64,000 nucleotides of DNA, from contig NC_092693.1 in the NCBI RefSeq assembly GCF_964275005.1, positions 21,410,335 through 21,474,334 on the forward strand, read 5' to 3'. How positions within the stretch are numbered: position 1 is the first letter of the stretch; each line of letters begins with the position of its first letter. Both the position numbers and the translations under genes were made by a program. The notes under the pieces were generated by a model. It was not told where the DNA came from. It worked only from the letters and a program-made list of their open reading frames with translations, and made no database searches. Below, piece after piece: positions 56,947 to 64,000 of the stretch. The DNA is from Diadema setosum (lineage: Eukaryota; Echinodermata; Echinoidea; Diadematoida; Diadematidae).

Positions 56947-59900
56947 GACAATAACAACAGAACCAAAACCGATAGTGTCGCCTGCTATCGTGATAAAGCT
57001 CGTCAAAAGTAAGCCCCTGACCCACTCTTTTGCAAGTTAAGATCTCCATTTGAATACTCTTCGACGATTATTCTTTTGTTCTTTTTATCTTTATACTGCA
57101 GCTGCGTTTTCCGTCATTTGACCTCGAGCCGTCGTACAACTGCGTCTACGACTACGTGGAGGTGCGTGACGGACCCACAGAGGCAAGCGCCCTCATTGAC
57201 CGATACTGCGGCTCGAGCTCAACTCTTTCGGAGAACGCGGTACGTACTATTACCTGTATCAGTGCAGTGGTAATGAGGTTCAACGGAAATTTTCATTTAA
57301 GTGAGAAAAAGATTGTTTCAAAGAGTTCAACAGAGATTTTCATTAACGTGAGCAAAGACTGTTTAAAGGGGTTCAACAGAGATTTCCATTTATCACCGGT
57401 TTACGTGAGAAAAGACTGTTTAAAAAACACACCTTGTAGAAGAAGGCAATCTAGGTAGCATACCTTTGATATAATTATGTGTATTTCTCGTCGCACTAAC
57501 TCTAACATCTTGGAAATCCTTGTTCTTTTTGCCATGCACTCCTTGCTGTCAGATGAAATTATGAAATGTACTTTGTTCATCCCCCTCATCATGTTGACCT
57601 TACCTCGTCATAAATGGCATACCGACATAGACGTCGTATACTAAGGACACATCTGTCAAGAAAGTCGGTCTGATGCTTCTAGAAGACACCGCAAGCCAAC
57701 GAAAACCAGAACTTCTAGTAATACCCTGTCATCAGGGAAACTAGGGAAAGGCAGATATCTGAAGAGCTAGATAAAGGGGGGGGGGGGGGGAAAGAAAGAA
57801 TGAGAATAATTCATGTCACATTTTCACTCTCCTTCATGCTGTTTTAGATCGAGTCCACTGGGCAGTCGTTGTTCGTTCGGTTCCGATCCGACTCGTCGAG
57901 CGTGTTCAAAGGCTTCTATGCCGAATACGCCGACTCGGACACCGGACTACCTGACCCAAGCACTGACGAGGAGGGTGCTAACCAGTTCTCCGGTGAGTGC
58001 TCTTAAAGCTGTGCAACTATTGTAGTACTTTTTAGTATCGTTCTTATAAGTGATAACCGCTCGGATTCAATGAATTCAACAAAGACTCTGTCATGTAATG
58101 ACAAAAGCATTTTGTAATGCGTATACCATATCACCTTATGTGCGCACCAGCGATTACTGTGTATTAAAGGCACACGAACCCGGGATGCGAGAGGGCGATA
58201 ATGGATGACAATGGTCGCCGCCATCTTTATTACGAAGATCGGCGATATAGAGCCAGTTAATTGTCAATCAATGTAAAACGCGGTGAGTAGTGCTTATACG
58301 CTTTCATCGTACATAGTATAATCATAAAGTATGGCGCGTTCATGTTTGACTGGACCGATTACCGGTATATCGATCTCATGTAGATTGAGATCTAGTCTTA
58401 CACCTTCGCAACAAGCTGTCGATGATATACCTACCTGTTGGGCCTACACATATCTACATTCAAGTTTCAGCTGCTATATCTGTATGTATTAGGCGGACCC
58501 AGCCAGGAACAACGACCAAATCAAGAAACGAAATGAGATTTACGTTACTTCGACCATTTTCGGCATGTCATACGAATCGCTTTTATTCTGACATTCGGAA
58601 CATGGTAGATGCGTGAGCGGTGTGGGTCCACAGCAGAGCCCTCTTAAAACGTGGGCCCCCCTTTTTTTTTTGAGGGGGGGGGGGGTGGGCTGTATTTCTG
58701 AATATCTTGGAAATAAACATGATTACCAAACGTTTATCCGATTTGAATGCTGTTAAAAATATATAGTAGCCTATGGTCATTTAGTACATATGTGATTCTG
58801 TGCTCTTTTTCTGCATCGCAGTGTGCGACCTGTCACACGCCGTGCTAACGGAGCGAGGTGGGACCATCGTATCCCACCCGTCCTATCCGGACGGGAACTA
58901 TGAGAACTCGCAGTACTGCACCGTGACCATCATCGCATCCCGAGCACACGAGAAGATCTACTTCGACCTGATCGAGACGGACATGCCTCCTGGTAAGCGA
59001 GACATACTTCCCGGTAAGCCCGACATGCCTCCCGATAAGCCAGGCATGCCCTGCGGTAAGCCCGGCATGCCTCGCGGTAAGCCCGGCATGCCTCGCGGTT
59101 AACCCGGCATGCCTCCGGGTAAGCCCGACATGCTTCCCGGTTAGCCCGACATGCCTTCCGGTAAGCCCGGCATGCCTCTCGGTAAGCCCGGCAAGCCTCC
59201 CGGTAAGCCCGGCATGCCTCTCGGTAAGCCCGGCAAGCTGAGTGAACGTTTGTGCTTCTTGCAGGTGGCTTCCATTGAAGCACAGATCGTTCAACATTTC
59301 CAACCATTATTGGTGTACTCGAGTCTTCCACCTAAATGCTCATTTCAAATTTCCAGTGAGTGTCACATTGCAAGGAAGCAGAAAGGGGGAAAAATAATAA
59401 GGAATTCAGGTTCATGTAAAATGCTAGCAATCACTGTTGGCCCTTTTGAGCAAAGACGTAAAAAGACATTTTGGAGTTATTCAACATCATAACCGCGACT
59501 CAAAATCAGTCATATCGGATTTTCATTGGTTGCAAGCCAACCATTTTGGAGGTATTTATTGATATAGAGGGGAAAGAAAGAGAAGGGAATCGAGATAGGG
59601 AAAGAAAGGGGAGGGGGGGGGGTAGAAATCAGGTAGTCCCATTGTTCTCCATGATTAAACTTATTCTTGTACTCATTCCGACAGCCGCCGACTGCGGTGC
59701 AAGTGGGGACTATGTGCAACTGCTGGACGGAGACAACGGTGTGCAGTCATCCCAGACCCTGGGCTACTTCTGCGGAGACGCTGTGGGGCGCTATTCAACC
59801 CAGAATTCTTTCGGCGTCGTTCGGTTCATATCGGATAGTGTGCCGAACTCGGCGCTGAGCGGGTTCAAGCTGGTTTACGCCATCTATTACGTAGGTGAGG

Positions 59901-62900
59901 GACGATTCTCCAGAAAAAAAAAAATCAAAGTTATTCTCAAGGAACGAGAGTTTGGTTTGGAAACGCGAGTTTGCCATGAAAGACATGGACGCGATGTCGT
60001 ATTCAGTGTTGTTACCACTTTGTTTCTGATGTTCGGGTCTATATGGTTGTACTTATATTACGCATTTGCTACAACTGCAGTCGCTCTTGCTCCGTCACGT
60101 CATTTCCTAGGTGTGGTGGTGGTGTGGAGGGGGTGTCATGCCCATTTTTCCGTCATTGGTTTTCTGTGAAAGGGAATTGAGTTTTCAAAACTCTTTCTTG
60201 TCATTGGTCAGTTAGGATGATGTTAAAAAAGATCACAAAATACGACACACGCTAATTAATTTGAACTGTTATGATAATGACTCTCCAAAAAGGTTCCCCA
60301 AAACAAGGCGTATCAGTAAATTGTCTTTCATTGCTTTCACGCAGTACAAATTTTCTGACCCGAATTCTAGCTTAATCGACTATTGCAGGCTACAAATCCA
60401 TTCTTCTTCTCATACTCGATCCCCTCCACGATTATTTGCAAATGCAGAACAAAAGATCTTTCGTCAAAGATGAATTATTTTCTTCCAACTTTCCTCCTTG
60501 CATCAGATGTTTTTGGCAACTTAACGGAATTTCAAGCTTATCTTAAAAAAAATCAAAGGGAGCAGACATTGGAGGTGACAGGACTACAGTATGGTACATT
60601 TTAGGGCGTTTTATGGCATTTTTCAGATCAGTACGGGTGTGACGAAGGCGACTGGCATTGTGACAACGACCGGTGCGTCGACGAAGGGCTGGTGTGTGAC
60701 GGCTACGACCACTGTGGCGACAACTCCGACGAGGAGCGGGGATGCCGTGAGTGACCGCGACAATTTGTTGACTCCTCTTTCTATTCTCCATCCCCATTTT
60801 TTTTTTAAAGGACCTCTGTGTATTAGTTACTGCCATTATAGTCGCATTCACACGTGCGATCCAAATCTCGAGATTTGTATCCCCTAATTCTTGTACGTGT
60901 GAATCATTATGATGACTTCATATTTATTTTCTCTCTGAATTAACGTCAAAGATGTCGTGAAACATTATTAGTAAACATAAAACACAACCTGTGCGTGTGT
61001 GTGTGTATTTACAACCTCTTTGTTATGTTTACCGTGGTGCCATTTTGAGTTTCTCCTGGCCTACCTCCATATCGAATTGTTTGCCGATATTCCTTTCGTT
61101 ACAACAGTGTTAGCACTGTGGGGCAGTAAATGAGGCTCTGTGCTATAAACAGATTCTGGACACTGCCTTTTCAGAGGTGCAACATAGCACTTGACATCCA
61201 AGCGGGTTATATATTTTGCAAAAGATTATATTTTCCTCAATGCGCTGAGCTGAGCGAAAATGATACATATTGTCTCGAGGGGAAAATACACCTCCTTAGG
61301 GACTGCCAAGTGTTATGTATTATATATATCAATAATATATATGGTCAACAAGAATAAACATCTTTTCACTTGAGCCCCGTCGGCAACCAATCAAATTTTT
61401 GAAATTATATTCCGTGATGTGACATCACTATTCACAATATACCGATTTCGAGCCTCGCTGCAATAGTCACGTGATTGTATTATGGCCAATTGCCGACTAG
61501 TATTTCTGTAGACCATTTGAGTATAGACTATATTACGGAGGATATAGTATATCCTGGGTTCTTTAAGTAAGATATTTCAACCCCGACACCCCTCTCTACC
61601 CAAATAAGAAAACGGTTATCCGTTTGGCCATGTTATCCATATATATGGTACTGAAGAAGAAAGGACAGTGCAAAGACTAAAATCATCACTAGCACACGAT
61701 TTCTGTTTCTTTCTGGTCTCAACGCAGGACGATCGTCAGGAAATACTTGGAAAATAGCCGTGGGTGTTAGCGCAGCAATAATCGCCGTGGGGATAGCGGC
61801 TTTCTGTATCCTGTACAAGATGTCGAACCGCAAACCGATCCCACAAGGCTTTGGAGAGTCCTCTTCATCCCTGTCGATGTCAAGGTTTGCAGTTATCGCA
61901 GTACATCATGGGAGTTATTATCTTTTCCCCGCCTTTTCAATTGTGTGTCGAGAAAGCGGGAGGAGCTGATGTATATATATAAATAATATAATGTATTAAA
62001 CTCAAACCACAAGGGGGGGGGGGGGTCACAACATACATATATCTTACAAAATGAAATTGAAAGAGTTTTTCGACCTGGAGCTCTTCCAGAAGGCATGGAT
62101 AATCAATCATTTTGCTATCATATCTCGGTATCAAATCAAGTTCATGTGTACTTTTCATAAACAATGAAGATTTTGGTTATTACTTTTATTTTTTTCTTTG
62201 TATCGTTCTACTCAGGGGAAATCACAATCTACTGTATGTATAGTGTTCATCTGAAGAGGACTGCACGTGGAATCAAGAAATACTTCAAAAAATATATTCT
62301 GATTTTCTTCACGCTTTCGCTTAGTGTTCCATTCTTCTTCTTTTATTTTTCATTCACTTAAACCACACAAATGTGGAAGAAAATTTCCCCTGTAAGTTGC
62401 ATACAAGTTCTTGAAAGAACAATACGAGCAAAGAAGTTAGGGAAAATGTTGAGCAAACGAAAAGTTTAGGCGTGCATGGTATGTCTGAAAAGGTTTGTAT
62501 TATACTTGCATTTTTTGAGGGGGGGGGGGAGTAATGAGTAATTAACTTGTAAACCCAATTCTCTACTCAGAAGGATGCAAAATAGATAAAGCGTTCTCTC
62601 AGCCCACTTAGCACTATAAAATTCAGAATCTTTGCCAAAACTGGTGATCATGTTCAGCTCAGAAACAAATCTGTTGACATGAAAATATCGAAGTGTTAAG
62701 ACATTGATCAGGCCTGTTTGTTCTTTGTTAGTGATTGACCTTTACTTTGTTGTGTACAAAATAATGTAGCCCTGATGGTGTATTTCAATTTCAATTTCAT
62801 TTTGCAGAAACAATAGAGTGTCAGATTCACCCCGTGAAAGAGGCCTAGTCAATTATACGGTAAGCGGCAGGATTGGGGGAGAGCTCGACAGCCCTCCGCA

Positions 62901-63210
62901 GTACGCCTCCGTCTACGACCACCGATCACCGGAATCTACGCCGTCAGCCCCGCCTAATTGGGGCACGTCATCAACATCGCCTCCGTCGTACCTCGAGCTC
63001 GGGAGCGGCGGACAATTCCACAGCATCACCGGCTTGTCGGCACCCAAGGGGCAGAGACTCGAACCCATTTCAAGAGGTCCGTCATCGCCGCGGACATCGA
63101 CGTCGACAACGACGACATCGACTGGGGCTGGGATTGACATGAACGCGTTACCAACGGGGAGGGCAAACGCCTTGCCGCCAATTAAACGTGGCGGCAATGC
63201 GGATACATGA
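53502..63210 (+). CDS. CUB3-LDLa type I membrane protein with PPxY tail (complete)
   Basis: Coding exons: 53502-53709, 54819-55076, 56730-56881, 57102-57239, 57848-57992, 58822-58992, 59685-59894, 60627-60746, 61728-61884, 62808-63210. Phases agree and give 653 residues. Order: signal peptide (hydrophobic core [12 protein letters not shown]), CUB1 about 31-150, CUB2 about 166-288, CUB3 about 302-425, LDLa about 431-467 with [15 protein letters not shown] about 475-495, cytoplasmic tail of about 155 residues with PPQY and PPSY. The plan recalls NETO1/2 (two CUB, one LDLa) and LRP10/LRP12 (CUB plus LDLa), but with three CUBs it matches neither, so no name is given. PPxY motifs in other LDLa membrane proteins bind NEDD4-type ubiquitin ligases, which suggests regulated turnover. 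A second ATG in frame is at 53511. Confidence 0.85.
54819..55076 (+). CDS. CUB gene exon 2: rest of CUB1
   Basis: Encodes [25 protein letters not shown] and [17 protein letters not shown], the CUB signature with its Cys pairs and the acidic DYLAVYDG calcium-site motif. The acceptor pyrimidine tract is a CT microsatellite (about 54774-54814). Confidence 0.9.
55223..55266. repeat. (AT)n microsatellite
   Basis: About 20 AT units in CUB gene intron 2. Confidence 0.9.
56360..56378. repeat. G homopolymer with nearby C homopolymer
   Basis: Nineteen G, then AGGGGG, and about 40 bases later a run of C at 56420-56429, in CUB gene intron 2. Other G runs in this gene lie at about 57778-57790 and 58676-58691. 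Confidence 0.9.
56730..57992 (+). CDS. CUB gene exons 3-5: CUB2
   Basis: CUB2 is split over exons 56730-56881, 57102-57239 and 57848-57992. It starts [20 protein letters not shown], continues [19 protein letters not shown] and RYCGSSS, and ends [20 protein letters not shown]. The linker after it ([15 protein letters not shown]) is acidic. Confidence 0.9.
57278..57426. repeat. Three tandem 46-55-bp units in CUB gene intron 4
   Basis: Units start at 57278, 57325 and 57371 with GTTCAACRGAGATTTTCATT, and each contains a GTGAGAAAA or GTGAGCAAA stretch and GACTGTTTAAA. They lie directly behind exon 4. Confidence 0.75.
58822..58992 (+). CDS. CUB gene exon 6: first half of CUB3
   Basis: Encodes [28 protein letters not shown] and [13 protein letters not shown]. 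The exon ends in phase 1 at CCTCCTG|gtaagc, the first of a tandem series of donor-like sites. The join to exon 7 at 59685 restores [19 protein letters not shown], a normal CUB. Confidence 0.88.
58993..59244 (+). repeat. 21-bp minisatellite made of splice donors
   Basis: Twelve contiguous 21-bp units start exactly at the intron 6 donor: 58993, 59014, 59035, 59056, 59077, 59098, 59119, 59140, 59161, 59182, 59203, 59224. The consensus is GTAAGCCCGGCATGCCTCYCG. The last 12-13 bases of each unit copy the exon end (GACATGCCTCCTG), so the unit is exon end plus donor. Nine of 12 units keep GTAAG; units 3, 6 and 8 read ATAAGC, GTTAAC and GTTAGC. Confidence 0.95.
59685..59894 (+). CDS. CUB gene exon 7: second half of CUB3
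   Basis: Encodes [19 protein letters not shown] and [21 protein letters not shown]. The CUB core is complete with Cys pairs. Confidence 0.88.
60627..60746 (+). CDS. CUB gene exon 8: LDL-receptor class A repeat
   Basis: One 40-residue LDLa module with six Cys and the calcium cage [14 protein letters not shown] single LDLa on its own exon with phase 1 at both ends is the usual mobile-domain arrangement. Confidence 0.92.
61728..61884 (+). CDS. CUB gene exon 9: transmembrane helix
   Basis: Encodes [20 protein letters not shown] followed by the basic stop-transfer YKMSNRK, so the C-terminus is cytoplasmic. The donor TCAAG|gtttgc is weak; reading through it gives about 27 more codons before TGA at 61967-61969. 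Confidence 0.82.
62808..63210 (+). CDS. CUB gene exon 10: cytoplasmic tail with PPxY motifs
   Basis: 134 codons including the stop; Pro/Ser/Thr-rich and probably disordered. Contains PPQYASVY (PPxY overlapping a YxxV sorting-type motif) and SPPSYLEL (second PPxY), then a Ser/Thr-run. The stop is TGA at 63208-63210. Confidence 0.85.
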
Positions 63211-63640
63211 TGACGAAATCATCGCTTAAAGATGTCTACAAGGACGGCAGCCGATATTGGAAGATACCGGCAGTGACAATCATTGATTTAACTAGCCCCT
63301 AATATGCCAAAATTTAACATTGACGATATGACATGAGAAGACGATACGGGATGTGTTCATTTTATTTGACAAGTAGACGAAAATAAATGTATCATAAGGT
63401 CTGCGCTTATTAATCATATCATGGCTGAAAGCCAACTTTTATTGTACAGTGTTGTAAATACCCGAGATGTAAAATGTACATATCATAGTGTTTGAGACAA
63501 TAAACGTGACGAAGAAATTTTGAACATCAGCCATGTCGTTCTTCGCTCATTTCATATTGCAAGTACTGTAGCAAACTCTTTTTCAGTTGTACAGATTGAT
63601 GCATGTATAAGCAGATAGCAGATATACCTAACAACATTAA
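63211..63640. other. CUB gene 3' UTR and flank
   Basis: AT-rich 3' UTR up to the polyadenylation signals, then about 130 bases in which I see nothing further. Confidence 0.6.
63382..63504 (+). promoter_or_regulatory. Polyadenylation signals of the CUB gene
   Basis: AATAAA at 63382-63387 and again at 63499-63504, 172 and 289 bases after the stop. The second is followed by TG-containing sequence and is the better candidate. Confidence 0.6.
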
Positions 63641-63644
63641 AGCT

Positions 63645-64000
63645 AGTATCTCACCAACGGAGACGTCTCCGCGACGTCTCCAACTTATCAGTCGCAGCAG
63701 TCGCGGAGACGTCTCCAACACAAAAATGTCTTGCGGTCTCACCAAGGAGACGTCTCTGAGACGAGTTATGGCAGGTGTCAAAAAATTTCAAATGGGTATT
63801 ATGAGGGAGCCGTTGCAGGATCACCTGACTTGATCTAGGCAGGATGTCAGCACGCAGATGGGTCACGTGGTTTCTAAAGTAGGTCAAACAACGTCAAATA
63901 GAGTCGCGGAGACGTCTCCGCGACCTCTCACCAGTTTTTCTGGTCTCCAGCAGGTCTCGGCGACGTCTCGGAGACGTCTCGGAGACATCACGGAGACGTC
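63645..64000. repeat. GAGACGTCTC palindrome-rich repeat, cut by window end
   Basis: GGAGACGTCTCC or close variants recur near 63658, 63711, 63747, 63907, 63970 and 63992, linked by CGCGACGTCTCC. The block starts TATCTCACCAACGG and has the inverse CGCGACCTCTCACCAG near 63920, so it is probably a palindromic mobile repeat continuing past the window. Confidence 0.7.

Noticed and set aside
58845..59331. Minus-strand ORFs of 152 and 133 residues with Gly-Leu-Thr- or Cys-Arg-Ala-Tyr-type heptad repeats
   Set aside because: They are antisense translations of the 21-bp splice-donor minisatellite and exon 6; no domain or start context.

Overview
The window is eukaryotic nuclear DNA from an animal. 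It has long introns with GT-AG boundaries, AT-rich non-coding DNA, many microsatellites and dense non-autonomous transposon debris. The protein sequences are close to vertebrate orthologues. Together with repeat types familiar from marine deuterostome genomes (AGGTCA-rich foldback elements, tRNA-headed repeats, many TIR/MITE elements), this suggests a marine invertebrate deuterostome, most likely an echinoderm. The species assignment is inference only.

Three protein-coding genes lie head to tail on the + strand. (1) 541-12455: the 3' twelve coding exons of LONP2, the peroxisomal Lon protease. Its 5' part lies before the window, and it ends in the peroxisomal targeting tripeptide SKL. (2) 17014-38430: a complete 16-exon AFG3L2, the mitochondrial inner-membrane m-AAA protease subunit, 793 residues. 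It has a presequence, two membrane segments, an AAA+ module and an HEAGH zinc protease. (3) 53502-63210: a complete 10-exon gene for a type I membrane protein of 653 residues: signal peptide, three CUB domains, one LDL-receptor class A repeat, one transmembrane helix and a tail with two PPxY motifs. I do not assign a gene name to it.

LONP2 and AFG3L2 are both organellar ATP-dependent proteases and are only 4.6 kb apart. Between AFG3L2 and the CUB gene are about 15 kb with no gene I can support. That stretch holds MITE fragments, a tRNA-headed foldback array, microsatellites, a telomere-like island and one CG-richer block that might be a transcribed leader exon.

The introns hold most of the unusual structure. 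AFG3L2 intron 15 contains a 4.2 kb hAT-like element with a 7-bp target duplication. It encloses about 14 tandem units of roughly 190 bp and a second, nested element. LONP2 intron 7 and AFG3L2 intron 1 carry elements made of tandem units rich in direct AGGTCA half-sites with 1-bp spacing. In the CUB gene, the splice donor of the exon for the first half of CUB3 has been tandemly amplified into a 21-bp, frame-preserving minisatellite of 12 donor-like units. I regard this as the most original observation in the window. No viral, prokaryotic, CRISPR or antiviral-type system was seen.
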